NCBI GenBank assembly: GCA_033064195.1
Contig: JARBJD010000604.1
Coordinates: forward strand, 1-29,490
Reading direction: 5' to 3'
Source: Blattamonas nauphoetae
Lineage: Eukaryota > Preaxostyla > Oxymonadida
Length of the DNA stretch: 29,490 bases
The notes beneath the pieces were generated by a model that had not been told where the DNA came from, did no database searches, and was given only the letters and a program-made list of their open reading frames with translations. Made by a program: the position numbers and the translations under genes. Below are positions 1-8,585 of the stretch, one piece after another. The first letter of the stretch is position 1. Each line of letters opens with the position of its first letter.

Positions 1-300
1 TTGATCACCAACAAAGAAATGATTCTGAAGATGAACAGACCGATGAGAACTCAACACTGAATAACTGCATAAATGGAACACTTTATTACCATCACATTCT
101 GGATGCAAATAAAAATGAACAGAGACACGGAAATCCCAATTAACAGACCAAGGAACGATGATATTGACTTCATTCTGACTCCACACAAAATCCCACCGGA
201 GGGAAGATCATTTCAGGATTGGTATGGAGGAATTTGATCACAGATGGAGTGCTGCACATCCGAGGAAAACACAGAGAGAAAAGGAAGTGACAGAATGAGA
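1..300 (+). pseudogene. Remains of the 245-aa and 83-aa genes preceding integrase (copy A)
   Basis: The first 60 bases match the 3' end of the gene at 24187-24924, and about 61-300 match the 83-residue gene at 24921-25172. The match is clear at the DNA level (for example a shared GGAACACTTTATTAC block) and continues without a gap into the integrase. The piece is cut by the window start and looks broken. It is useful mainly as proof that the window begins inside the same gene order that recurs at 24.9 kb. Confidence 0.7.
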
Positions 301-312
301 ATTGATCCACCA

Positions 313-1249
313 ATGATTCCTAAAACAACAGAGAAAAATCATGTATCCATTTCGATCAAAATGCAAATTCACAAAGCAATAACAGGTGATCCACAGGAAG
401 ACATCAGGCAGAAAGGGAATGGATCGACCTTACTTTTCTCCCAAGTTCGGATCATGGGAAATTGATCTTGTCTTTATCCAATCACCAACGTCGAAAACAG
501 TTCTTCAGATCTACCTCTTCGCAATTAACATCAACACAAAATACCTGGTTGTCATTCCAGTTCTGGATAAATCATGGAGCAAAGTCAAGACTGCAATCAA
601 CGATTTGATTAATCATCGTGGAGTTAGCGTCAACAACATGAGGTGATGGAGAAGCTGCATGGACAAGTGGAGAAGCACAAACGTATTTTGAGCAACAGAA
701 GGTCAGTACATATTTCACAAGCTCACCATTCACAAATCACAACAGGATTGTCGATCGAGTGATCAGAACAATCAGAGACGGATTCCAAGATAATGCAACA
801 CAAATGGCAAATCATTCACTGATGAATCAGATGGTTGAATACTACAACATGACTCCACATCGAGCGTACTGGAACAAGTTCACTCCACAGCAAGCACAAA
901 ATAATAGAGAGATAGAGGCACTGTATATCTCCAGTTGTGAAGAACAATTAAAGAATATCCAAAGACAACAAACAACACAGATGCTCTGGAAATACAAACC
1001 AGGAAACATTCTCCTGATTCACCTTGATTTGGACAAGACTGTTGCTAAGTTTCAGAAGAAGCGTAGACAGTTTCAATTCGTGGGGAAATTCATCGAATAC
1101 AAACATGGTAATGTGGTTGCTACTCTCTCCTGAATGGTCTCACTTGTCTGTCAAAAGTTGTCTACGTTCCAATCCAACACACAAAGTTCCATGCAGACTC
1201 AATTGACGACTTAACTCCAGAGTTCATGGCTGAATTTAATTTGGCGTAA
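313..1249 (+). pseudogene. Retrovirus-type (DDE) integrase, copy A, broken
   Basis: The gene encodes the integrase that would insert the element into host DNA. Visible parts in order are a core that opens with GSWEIDLVFIQ (first catalytic Asp), the typical IYLFAININTKYLVVIPVL strand region, a second acidic block, and then NHNRIVDRVIRTIRDGF followed by TPHRAYWNKFTPQQAQ, as in integrases of retroviral and Polinton type. A C-terminal basic segment (FQKKRRQFQFVGKFIEY) resembles the SH3-like or nucleic-acid-binding tail. The same gene recurs at 25190-26130. This copy is a fossil with roughly three or four breaks. It lies immediately before the small coiled-coil gene, on the same strand. Confidence 0.85.
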
Positions 1250-1266
1250 GTTCAAAAATGTTTCAG

Positions 1267-1285
1267 ATTTTTTTATTTCATGGAA
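1267..1285 (+). promoter_or_regulatory. T-box promoter-like site before the 119-aa gene
   Basis: A T-run followed by TATTTC lies 7 bases before the ATG at 1286. It is the same kind of box found before most genes of this element. Confidence 0.5.
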
Positions 1286-1645
1286 ATGTCATCACTGAAA
1301 ATCTTAGAACCGTTTGATCCTGAGCAGAAAGAGTTCACAAACATCCACGACTTTCAGAGATACTTGGAGAAGAATAGAAAAGAACTGAATGAGTACACAA
1401 CTCAGAAACTGAATAGGATGATCCAAATTGATGGATATCGAATAACAAAAATAAGAGGTGAGATTGCACTGAGGAAACGATATAATGATGCTTCCACTTC
1501 ACCTAATTCACTCTCGATTGATCAAAGATTATCAGACATTGAAGAATCAATTCGAACGTTGACAGATACTCTCAGCATGAGGCTTCGAAGTCTTGACGAG
1601 ACCATTGGAAACCTTCTACAAGAGTTCTCTGACCCTTCTGATTAA
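1286..1645 (+). CDS. Small coiled-coil protein, unknown function
   Basis: This is a small soluble protein of about 119 residues that I do not recognise. The N-terminal part (SLKILEPFDPEQKEF) is followed by a charged helical stretch. The C-terminal third (SIDQRLSDIEESIRTLTDTL and on to LDETIGNLLQEF) has heptad-like spacing of Leu and Ile, expected for a coiled coil. I prefer the ATG at 1286 to the one at 1280, because the equivalent gene in copy B (26200) begins with TAAATG at the matching codon (MTSLKILEPF). Its 3' end overlaps that of the convergent ATPase gene by 30 bases. The gene looks whole here, and the copy B version is broken. Confidence 0.65.
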   Translation: MSSLKILEPFDPEQKEFTNIHDFQRYLEKNRKELNEYTTQKLNRMIQIDGYRITKIRGEIALRKRYNDASTSPNSLSIDQRLSDIEESIRTLTDTLSMRLRSLDETIGNLLQEFSDPSD

Positions 1646-2470
1646 CCCATCTTTGTTGATCTCATTCAGTGCAACTCCATCAGTATTGTATCGAAGAATG
1701 ATTGCTTCACACTTTTGTTTTCGTTGATAGACATTCCAGAAGTGCCCAATATCAATTGGTGAGTTCAACTGAGGATATACTCTGCTTATTCGTTCTTTGT
1801 TGAATCCTCCAAAAATCCACATTGAATCAATGTTTGACTTCATGTCTGCTGACAAACTGAAGAGCTCATGCATCGTCAGAAAGAATGTGAACTTTGGCTG
1901 TCGATTCTCCAATAACAAGTCCATCATTGTCATTCTATTTTTGGATGTTCTTCGTTCACCAAGGATTCTGCGACAGTCATCAAGGAGGATAATCGTTTGG
2001 AGATTCTTGACTGAGAAGTCATCAATGTAAAGTGAGTCAAAGAGATCCTCTCTGCATTCATCAGTGATTTTATTCTGCCATTGATTGTCAATGATCTCTT
2101 CATATGCAGCTTTCGATTCAGAGAGTTCCAAAAGAAAAGGAAGTGCTTCATCATGTTTGACTTTCACATAAGGAACGTTCAGTATTGGTTTGAATTTATC
2201 GAATGTTGGATCAATGTTCTTATCAGTGACGAAGACAAAGAGATGGAATAGTTCATTCCGAACCTGAACATTCTGTAGCTTGGCAACCTCTCGAAGAGCA
2301 TTAAATGTCTTCCCACTTCCTCTGTTTCCAACAAGTACATTCACACTATTGCGATTAAAATTGAGGTCTGGATGAATCTGAGATTGCACTTCATGAGAAA
2401 CATTCCGATTTGATGCTTCACTCAATTTAGCATTCACGTATGCTGTAAGAGACATATTCGATTTGTTCAT
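1616..2470 (-). CDS. A32-type (FtsK/HerA superfamily) genome-packaging ATPase
   Basis: This is an ATPase that would pump element DNA into capsids, a hallmark of Polintons and related double-jelly-roll viruses. The 284-residue protein has a Walker A motif GNRGSGKT at residues 48-55 and a Walker B motif TIILLDDC at 159-166. It also has a later FFLTMHE block near 196-202, where this family carries a sensor motif. There is no signal peptide or membrane segment. It is the only minus-strand gene in the left cluster. It is divergent from the 320-residue gene with about 60 bases between starts, and it converges on the small coiled-coil gene. This copy looks whole, while the one at 26540-27446 is broken. 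Confidence 0.9.
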   Translation of the reverse strand: MNKSNMSLTAYVNAKLSEASNRNVSHEVQSQIHPDLNFNRNSVNVLVGNRGSGKTFNALREVAKLQNVQVRNELFHLFVFVTDKNIDPTFDKFKPILNVPYVKVKHDEALPFLLELSESKAAYEEIIDNQWQNKITDECREDLFDSLYIDDFSVKNLQTIILLDDCRRILGERRTSKNRMTMMDLLLENRQPKFTFFLTMHELFSLSADMKSNIDSMWIFGGFNKERISRVYPQLNSPIDIGHFWNVYQRKQKCEAIILRYNTDGVALNEINKDGLIRRVRELL

Positions 2471-2504
2471 TTGTGATTTAACTCTAATTAAAATATACTT
2501 TTGG

Positions 2505-2531
2505 TTTTTTTATTTTGTATGAAAACACACA
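2505..2531 (+). promoter_or_regulatory. T-box promoter-like site before the 320-aa gene
   Basis: TTTTTTTATTTT begins at 2505, and the ATG follows after about 15 bases. The site sits in the short divergent gap between the ATPase gene and the 320-residue gene. Confidence 0.5.
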
Positions 2532-3494
2532 ATGTCACAAAAGATAGTGTACGTTCAACCACAAAGAAAAGCACAAGCGAAGAAACCAAGAATGAGATAC
2601 GGACCAGAGACTCAAGCAGCATTGAAACAAATCTTTGCTGACGATGATATTCAAACCAGACGCAATGATGCTCTGTGTAGTCTTCCATCAGCTCGAGAGT
2701 ATATAACGAGAACTGGACGAAATTGGACTGCGAAAATAGAACAATATGGACAAGTTCCTGATGTGATGGTCTACGATAATGATACTGGAGATCTGATTGC
2801 AGTCAATGGTGCCATGCTCACTCCATACAACAGCAGACCAGTCAAAGAGACATACTATGCAATGAATCCAACACCAGATATGCGAAGACTGAAACCATAC
2901 ACATCATTCAATCAAGAAAACGGAAGGAAAATAAAAGCGGTGCATAGGAATTTCCTCAAGAATGGAACATACGATTTACCAACCAATTATCGAGACATCA
3001 GTTATGCAGAGATGAAGACACAAAGATCTCAACAACCATATGCAATAATGAAGAGAGCTGTTGGTGAACACATGACAAACACATTGGGAATAACTCGTGC
3101 AAATCGAAGCAATCCAGCTGATCCCAGCAAGAATGTGTTAGACAATATGGTGTTCAATTCAATTCAATCACAGATTGCATCACTGATGTGGGATCAATGG
3201 CTTATTGATCATGTTCAGGACTACAATCCCAGTATGAAACAAAAGAAAGCCTTCAAAGATCAGATTTATCCAGTGTTTCTCCAAATGATCACTCAAGATC
3301 CAACGTATTTACCGGAATACTGTACTCGCTATTCAACTCACATATCAACAGAAGTTAATAAACTGAAAGCCAAAGCATTCAAAACAGTCACAGATGATGA
3401 TCTCGATCAGTACCAAACTGAGATGCCTGGATATTATCGATTTGCACAGTTGGACAGTTCTGGAATGGGAGCTATAGATCGAGCAGAAATGTGA
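2532..3494 (+). CDS. 320-aa conserved element protein, unknown function
   Basis: I do not recognise this protein. It is 320 residues long, soluble and basic near its N-terminus (QPQRKAQAKKPRMRYG), without membrane segments. A central block (VMVYDNDTGDLIAVNGAM, then TPYNSRPVKETYYAMNPTP) is strongly conserved in the broken second copy at about 27500-28453, whereas the C-terminal third is less so. Its place between the ATPase and the capsid genes makes a virion or assembly role plausible, for example a minor capsid or scaffold protein, but that is inference from context only. The ATG at 2532 follows the usual T-rich box, and the gene looks whole. Confidence 0.7.
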   Translation: MSQKIVYVQPQRKAQAKKPRMRYGPETQAALKQIFADDDIQTRRNDALCSLPSAREYITRTGRNWTAKIEQYGQVPDVMVYDNDTGDLIAVNGAMLTPYNSRPVKETYYAMNPTPDMRRLKPYTSFNQENGRKIKAVHRNFLKNGTYDLPTNYRDISYAEMKTQRSQQPYAIMKRAVGEHMTNTLGITRANRSNPADPSKNVLDNMVFNSIQSQIASLMWDQWLIDHVQDYNPSMKQKKAFKDQIYPVFLQMITQDPTYLPEYCTRYSTHISTEVNKLKAKAFKTVTDDDLDQYQTEMPGYYRFAQLDSSGMGAIDRAEM

Positions 3495-3515
3495 ATTTAA
3501 AAACATTAATATATA

Positions 3516-3537
3516 TTTTTTATTTTTATAGAAAGTG
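3516..3537 (+). promoter_or_regulatory. T-box promoter-like site before the 195-aa gene
   Basis: TTTTTTATTTTTATA ends 7 bases before the ATG at 3538. An almost identical site precedes the copy B gene at 28493. Confidence 0.5.
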
Positions 3538-4125
3538 ATGCAACCAATTCTAAGTTGTCAATTTACAAAACACACAAGTTCTTCTTCAGTACCAACATCA
3601 ATCACCAACAATGTCATCATCGATAACAAAGGATCCAATTCCGGAAGATCGAAACTCGATGATCGGAATGAACAATGCGCTAATGTTGAACTAGACAATG
3701 TTCCAGGAACGTATGATCCACCACCACTAGAGATTTATCCATCTGCTCCAATCCAAAGCCGTTCTATTCCACTGAGAGAATACACCTCTAACATTTCAGC
3801 ATTCAAAGATCAACTACTGTTAGTGTACAAGAATGCATTCGCATGTGAAAAGAAACTATTGAATAACCTGATTGAACCATCAAAGAAACTGATCACGAAC
3901 CAAAGTGATTTATGTGCTCTGATTGCGACTCTCACTGGGATCAATGATGTGGTGATCGAACTGGATGATTTGTCTGACAAGTGTCTATGTCTGAATAAAC
4001 TACCAGTGTTTCGAACCATTTTCAAGATCCTCGTTGGTGGAAAAGATATGAGTATTGCCTACAATGAAGCATACAACACTATTCTCAATTATGGCATTTC
4101 TCTGACGAAAGCAATACCCCGTTAG
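3538..4125 (+). CDS. 195-aa element protein with conserved C-terminal core, unknown function
   Basis: This is a protein of about 195 residues that I do not recognise. The first 55 residues are polar, variable and rich in Ser and Asn. The rest forms a conserved core that starts at YDPPPLEIYPSAPIQSRSIP and continues with helices containing EKKLLNNLIEPSKKLITN and LDDLSDKCLCLNKLP. The core is nearly unchanged in copy B (28619-29080), while the N-terminal region differs there, so the true start is less certain than the core. It is followed within 70 bases by the first short amphipathic-protein gene, and a small hairpin lies just after the stop. It is probably virion-associated by position. It looks whole here. 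Confidence 0.65.
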   Translation: MQPILSCQFTKHTSSSSVPTSITNNVIIDNKGSNSGRSKLDDRNEQCANVELDNVPGTYDPPPLEIYPSAPIQSRSIPLREYTSNISAFKDQLLLVYKNAFACEKKLLNNLIEPSKKLITNQSDLCALIATLTGINDVVIELDDLSDKCLCLNKLPVFRTIFKILVGGKDMSIAYNEAYNTILNYGISLTKAIPR

Positions 4126-4131
4126 GGCAGA

Positions 4132-4147
4132 AATCTCTTCTGAGATT
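4132..4147 (+). terminator. Small hairpin just after the 195-aa gene
   Basis: AATCTC and GAGATT form a perfect six-pair stem with a TTCT loop, seven bases after the stop codon. It could mark a transcript end, but the stem is short and its role is not shown. Confidence 0.3.
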
Positions 4148-4177
4148 ATTTCCTCGTTAAAATTATAAATGAATTGT

Positions 4178-4199
4178 ATTTTTTATTTTTACATAAATG
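4178..4199 (+). promoter_or_regulatory. T-box plus TAAATG start, 113-aa gene
   Basis: ATTTTTTATTTTTA is followed by CATAAATG, so the start codon lies inside a TAAATG initiator-like sequence. Confidence 0.6.
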
Positions 4200-4538
4200 G
4201 CACCAGGAAGTTTCAACAAACTCAAAAATATCGGCAAGCAATTCTTTCAATTCATCAAACCTCTAGCTCCAACATTGCTTCAAGTCGGTGGAGGATTACT
4301 CTCTCAAACGAACAGTAAATTCGGACAAACAGCAGGTGGAATACTCAATGGATTAGGAGGAATGATGGATGTGTATCAACAGTCTCGTAGAGGCTCTGAG
4401 TGGGACACTCAACAAAATAAGGCGATCAATCGTCAACAAAAACCGCAGATGATCGAGTACGAACCCCCTCGAAATGGACGATACTCAAATGATGAGATGC
4501 CACTCTCGTCCAATTCCAAAATTCAATTCAAAGGGTAA
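4197..4538 (+). CDS. Short amphipathic virion-type protein 1 (MAPG family)
   Basis: The product has 113 residues. It begins MAPGSFNKLKNIGKQFFQF, an amphipathic basic helix, followed by a small-residue, Gly-rich hydrophobic stretch (LLQVGGGLLSQ, then GGILNGLGGMM) and a polar tail ending in a basic Asn/Gln-rich segment. The opening resembles the next gene (MAPGWLSKLAAVGKN), so the two are probably related. Adenovirus protein VI and the short membrane-active proteins of adintoviruses have this type of organisation, and I infer a similar capsid-internal, membrane-disrupting role without sequence proof. The start is well defined by TAAATG and a T-rich box. A broken second copy lies at 29115. Confidence 0.65.
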   Translation: MAPGSFNKLKNIGKQFFQFIKPLAPTLLQVGGGLLSQTNSKFGQTAGGILNGLGGMMDVYQQSRRGSEWDTQQNKAINRQQKPQMIEYEPPRNGRYSNDEMPLSSNSKIQFKG

Positions 4539-4559
4539 ACATTCACTAGTATTCGAATA

Positions 4560-4578
4560 TTTTTATTTTACATAAATG
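4560..4578 (+). promoter_or_regulatory. T-box plus TAAATG start, 101-aa gene
   Basis: TTTTTATTTTA is followed directly by CATAAATG. It has the same spacing as the site before 4197. Confidence 0.6.
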
Positions 4579-4881
4579 GCACCAGGTTGGTTATCAAAAT
4601 TAGCAGCAGTTGGCAAAAACATACTCAGAGTTGGAGCTCCATTTCTGAACCTAATTCCCTTTGTTGGACCATTGATTTCAAAGGTCGCACAGACAGGTGT
4701 TGAGATGATTCCAGATGTGAAGTCGGATCAGCAAATCCATGCAGAAAAGATGACACAGTACGAACAAGCAATGAATGAAGGAAACACAGCAGTTGCGAAC
4801 AAACTCAGAGGCGAAATACTGAGGCTGGAAGAAAAGCTGAAGCCGAAAGCGAAGAAGAAGAAACTGAAAAAGTCTCGCTAG
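4576..4881 (+). CDS. Short amphipathic virion-type protein 2 (MAPG family), basic tail
   Basis: The product has 101 residues. An amphipathic N-terminus (MAPGWLSKLAAVGKNILRV) leads into a hydrophobic segment of about 20 residues (APFLNLIPFVGPLISKVA). A helical charged middle follows, and a very basic C-terminus (KPKAKKKKLKKSR) could bind DNA or act as a nuclear signal. It starts like the preceding gene, which suggests an old duplication. A capsid-internal or membrane-active role like adenovirus VI or X proteins is inferred from size, charge and position only. It looks whole. The window ends just inside the second copy at 29447. Confidence 0.65.
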   Translation: MAPGWLSKLAAVGKNILRVGAPFLNLIPFVGPLISKVAQTGVEMIPDVKSDQQIHAEKMTQYEQAMNEGNTAVANKLRGEILRLEEKLKPKAKKKKLKKSR

Positions 4882-4891
4882 AGGCTTCGAA

Positions 4892-4910
4892 CCCTTTCCG
4901 GAAAAAAGGG
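4892..4910 (+). terminator. Hairpin after the 101-aa gene
   Basis: CCCTTT and AAAGGG enclose a seven-base loop eleven bases after the stop codon. Its role is not shown. Confidence 0.3.
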
Positions 4911-4931
4911 AAAGAGAAATAAGCATTCTTG

Positions 4932-4950
4932 TTTTTTTATTTTTGATAAA
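4932..4950 (+). promoter_or_regulatory. T-box promoter-like site before capsid gene 1
   Basis: TTTTTTTATTTT is followed by GATAAA and the ATG, close to the TAAATG arrangement but with one extra A. Confidence 0.55.
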
Positions 4951-6813
4951 ATGAACTCACATATAACACATCTGACAAACAAAAGAGCTGGAGCATCATC
5001 ATTGACTGGAAATTCCACAGGAAGGATAGAATACACGAGAGATGACATGGGTCAAATACAACAGCAACTCATGTCTGAACATCACATTAATTACCTCATG
5101 AATGATGGAGCACATAGTACTTCGATTCAAGAATTGAAACCATCAGAGAATGCACGATTCTACAAAGGACAGGAAATAATCATTCCATTGACTGGTAATC
5201 AAGACATCTGTCAAATCGATGATTCCTTCATTACGTTCACGATGACAGCAACATTGAAACTCAACAATTGGCAATGGGAAACAGGAACTATTGGATCTTT
5301 GATGAATGAGAGAATATTCATGTTCGTTGGACTCAAGCATTCAGCATCCATCTTTCGGAATCTTACAGTTCTTCACAACAATCAGAGAATCATCAGTACA
5401 ACAACAAATGATGTATCCATGGAATCACACATTTACAATATGATTAAACCGAAGAGTCAATTGGAGAATCGAAAACATTGTCACACTCCATGGCAAAATG
5501 CTTGGAATCATGATGAATCTGTTGCTGGTGTTTATATTCCTTTATCAGACTTCACAGGAACAAAAGTAACTAGTACTTTATGTGACAGTATTGATGTGCC
5601 AATCCGTGTGTCAATCAATCTTGAGGATCTTCTCATTTTCTCAGGTATGACTGACTATCCCAGATGTCTATTCGGTGATCTGAAATTGAGAGTGTACATC
5701 AATGAGGATGCTTTTGTCTGCTGCCCTGTGAATCCTGAACTGACATTGAAAAATACACTATCATCATTCGTAGTTGGAACAGCAGCACCACCGACTGTTA
5801 AAGCAATTATTCAAAATTGTATTCAACATCGTCCCATTTTTATGAATAATCTCGTAGCCTCATGCACAAAGAATTTCGTTCAAATTGGTCAATCATTTCT
5901 CCAACCATCGGTTACAAAAGACCTCTATTTAGGTGGATCCAATGTCGTGAATAAAGAACCGGAATACGTGGATCAATATACATCATTGAACATTCTTGAT
6001 TATAAAATTGATGATGTGTACTGCATGAGTTCTGGATACAATATTAAAGACATTGCGAAAGAGAATCTCAAAAAGATGTACACAAATCGTCCAGGAACAA
6101 TTCCAGCAGAGAAGATCTCATTTTATCCATTTCAGAAGACACCAACGGAAACAGGAATTGATTGTACTCAGCAAATGGTTCTCGTTAATGCCAAGGATAT
6201 TATGCTTCTCTTCCGTCACTACGATAATGAAGTCACTTGCTTCCACAATCCAATGCAGAAGAATATCCAAGTGAATCTACTCAACAAGTACTATCCAGAA
6301 CAACCCACAACAACTATTGGAGCTCGTTTCTACCAGTTCGCATTGTCGACTCTAAACCTTGATTCTTACCTCACTGTTCCAGATGATTTGGAGCGTTCAC
6401 TGACGGATTCTCTTGTTGGAGAGAAACTCTCCGGTGACGGAACATATCCTCGTGAAACAATGACAAGGGTGCGACCGATTCATGACAACACCGACTTCCT
6501 TCTATGCTTCTCAACTCAAAGAAGTGGATGTCCAACAAACTGTAATGATTCGATCAGTTCCAGAGGTGTGAATGTTCCTGTAACTTTGAGATCTCAACCA
6601 ATATATCAAGGGAATCTTGACACATACTACAATGTTTACGACCCAAGTCAAAGTGGTGGTGATATGACAACATTTACACATCCTCCAGCACCGATTCTAG
6701 CAACTACAGCAACCACATGGTGGGTATTACGATACAGTAATGGCAAACCGAAAGTGGAGTACGATCCAAATCACACATTGAAAGCGTTGCACAAAGATTT
6801 GGGAATCATGTAG
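4951..6813 (+). CDS. Capsid-like protein 1 (probable double jelly-roll major capsid paralogue)
   Basis: This 620-residue protein lies in the major-capsid position of the element, after the packaging ATPase and minor virion genes. It is rich in beta-prone segments (IPLTGNQDICQIDDSFITF near residue 75, FGDLKLRVYINEDAF near 241), with no signal peptide or membrane helix. It is a clear paralogue of the next gene. Matching blocks are NRKHCHTPWQNAW near residue 173, DYPRCLFGDLKLR, and the C-terminal YQGNLDTYY, PPAPILA, WWVLRYSNGKPKVEYD. Size, fold type and context fit a double jelly-roll capsid protein, but no motif proves it. It is preceded by a T-rich box and looks whole. The copy B equivalent is beyond the window. 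Confidence 0.7.
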   Translation: MNSHITHLTNKRAGASSLTGNSTGRIEYTRDDMGQIQQQLMSEHHINYLMNDGAHSTSIQELKPSENARFYKGQEIIIPLTGNQDICQIDDSFITFTMTATLKLNNWQWETGTIGSLMNERIFMFVGLKHSASIFRNLTVLHNNQRIISTTTNDVSMESHIYNMIKPKSQLENRKHCHTPWQNAWNHDESVAGVYIPLSDFTGTKVTSTLCDSIDVPIRVSINLEDLLIFSGMTDYPRCLFGDLKLRVYINEDAFVCCPVNPELTLKNTLSSFVVGTAAPPTVKAIIQNCIQHRPIFMNNLVASCTKNFVQIGQSFLQPSVTKDLYLGGSNVVNKEPEYVDQYTSLNILDYKIDDVYCMSSGYNIKDIAKENLKKMYTNRPGTIPAEKISFYPFQKTPTETGIDCTQQMVLVNAKDIMLLFRHYDNEVTCFHNPMQKNIQVNLLNKYYPEQPTTTIGARFYQFALSTLNLDSYLTVPDDLERSLTDSLVGEKLSGDGTYPRETMTRVRPIHDNTDFLLCFSTQRSGCPTNCNDSISSRGVNVPVTLRSQPIYQGNLDTYYNVYDPSQSGGDMTTFTHPPAPILATTATTWWVLRYSNGKPKVEYDPNHTLKALHKDLGIM

Positions 6814-6847
6814 AGACAAAACAGTAAAAGAAATTATTGATATTGTA

Positions 6848-6868
6848 TTTTTTATTTTTCTATAAATG
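6848..6868 (+). promoter_or_regulatory. T-box plus TAAATG start, capsid gene 2
   Basis: TTTTTTATTTTT is followed by CTATAAATG. This is one of the clearest examples of the element's start signal. Confidence 0.6.
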
Positions 6869-8554
6869 AGAAGTATCAGATCAAATCAATCCAAACCAAC
6901 ATCGACATTAATTGAGCAAATCGAAGTGCAATCATATCTGCCGAAACAGTGGGATTCAGAACCTCACATCTACTCCATCCAAGAAGTACATCCTACAAAT
7001 CCTCCAATGCCATGCAGAATCGGAGATGAAATTGAAGTTCCATTGTGCTATGACGGTCATGATGTTACTGAATTTATGAAGAGTCATTTGCGAATTGATC
7101 TCACGATTACTGTTCCATATTCATATACGAGTAGTGAAACAGGAGAGTACGTCGGACTATCCGGAATATTCGTCGGATACAAATCATCCTCAGATGCAAT
7201 TCGAGACATGAGACTCGTCGACAGTCATGGAAACATTATTGACAATTCACTTCAGAACAATCATGTTCACGAATCATTTCTGTATCACACATTCAAGTCG
7301 TACGAAGAGAAAAACAATATGAAGCACTGCTACAGTCTTTGGGAAAATGTTCAGAGAATGGATCAGAGTGTGTGCGGATTCTACTATGTTCCCGTCAATA
7401 AATCCACAAATAAGCTCACTAAAACAATTCCTTTGGTTATTCCATTTGTGAATCTACTTCCATTGAGTACATTTGATCAGTATCCCAATTCCATCTTTGG
7501 AAATTTACGTTTAAGATTTCACTTGACAACTGATTCACTAGTGTATTGTCCAATTCAACATTCAACTGTCATCCGAAAATCTTCCCAAGGTTGCCGTGAA
7601 TTGTTTCCAGATAAAGACTTGACAAGTATGTCGGATCAAACCAACATGCTCTTGATGTCTGATGGGGACTTTTCTCCAGTAACACAGGAATTTACACAGA
7701 TAGGAAATCCAGTACTGAAAGCTAGCAATAAAAAGAGCTATGCTCCACCTGCCAGTACAGTCGCTGAGGTTGGAGCCATTTCTTTCACTTGCACTGTTCA
7801 ATCCTCTTCGGTGGACAAAGTCTCAACAATTTGCTATGGATATCAAATCACTGATGCAACAAAACAATCCCTCTTCAACACATATTCGAAGACTCTGTAT
7901 GTCATGAAAGCAGAAAGAATTGACACACAATCATTCCAAACAAAAGCGAATGCCATGGGAGTGAGATCAAACATCAGTATCAAACTCAACAATCTCATGA
8001 ATCTGATGTGCTTATTCCCTGAAAGACCAAACGAATGTACAGTCTTCAGAAATCCTCACTACGTTGGTCATTTCGAAATGCTTGGATCCAACTTTCCCAA
8101 TTTCCCAATGTCAACTATATCACCAGAGTTCTATCAAATGATGATGGTGAATGGTGATTTCATTGGTTGTTCTGCAACAGAAGAGTTTGAGAATTCGATT
8201 TGTTCAACTCGAGTGTTTGACTATAAAGCAAAGGATTACAAGAGAACAAAACCAGTTACAGATGCAACTTGTTTCACATTTATGGTTCCAACAGATCGAA
8301 GTGAAATTACTGGTGGAGAAGAAGGTATTTCAACAGCAGAATCAGTGAATATTGTCTACAGAGGAACCCCAATCAATCAGGGAGAACTTGATCCATATTT
8401 CACATCAACCAAAGATGGACCTCCTCCACCTATTTTGGCATTGCATCAGGCTACATACTGGTTGTTCTGGATTGAAAATGGACAACCTCGAGTGCGATAT
8501 GACATTGATCGTCGACTCCAAGAAGCATATGAGGAAGTGAAGAGAGGATATTAA
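6866..8554 (+). CDS. Capsid-like protein 2 (probable double jelly-roll paralogue)
   Basis: This 562-residue protein is paralogous to the preceding capsid-like protein along its whole length. Aligned blocks include IGDEIEVPLCYDGHDVTEF near residue 52, NMKHCYSLWENVQRMDQSVC near 150, FGNLRLRFHLTTDSLVYCP near 211, and the C-terminal NQGELDPYF, PPPPILALHQATYWLFW and GQPRVRYD. It has no membrane segments. It starts 52 bases after the first capsid gene stops, with its own T-rich box and TAAATG. Two neighbouring, diverged capsid-sized paralogues suggest a capsid built from two subunit types, or one capsid and one decoration form. The gene looks whole. Confidence 0.7.
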   Translation: MRSIRSNQSKPTSTLIEQIEVQSYLPKQWDSEPHIYSIQEVHPTNPPMPCRIGDEIEVPLCYDGHDVTEFMKSHLRIDLTITVPYSYTSSETGEYVGLSGIFVGYKSSSDAIRDMRLVDSHGNIIDNSLQNNHVHESFLYHTFKSYEEKNNMKHCYSLWENVQRMDQSVCGFYYVPVNKSTNKLTKTIPLVIPFVNLLPLSTFDQYPNSIFGNLRLRFHLTTDSLVYCPIQHSTVIRKSSQGCRELFPDKDLTSMSDQTNMLLMSDGDFSPVTQEFTQIGNPVLKASNKKSYAPPASTVAEVGAISFTCTVQSSSVDKVSTICYGYQITDATKQSLFNTYSKTLYVMKAERIDTQSFQTKANAMGVRSNISIKLNNLMNLMCLFPERPNECTVFRNPHYVGHFEMLGSNFPNFPMSTISPEFYQMMMVNGDFIGCSATEEFENSICSTRVFDYKAKDYKRTKPVTDATCFTFMVPTDRSEITGGEEGISTAESVNIVYRGTPINQGELDPYFTSTKDGPPPPILALHQATYWLFWIENGQPRVRYDIDRRLQEAYEEVKRGY

Positions 8555-8560
8555 ATTGAA

Positions 8561-8585
8561 TATTTTATTTTTGTAGAAAACACAA
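8561..8585 (+). promoter_or_regulatory. T-box promoter-like site before the 136-aa gene
   Basis: TATTTTATTTTT lies about 13 bases before the ATG at 8586. This is wider spacing than at the TAAATG starts. Confidence 0.45.
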
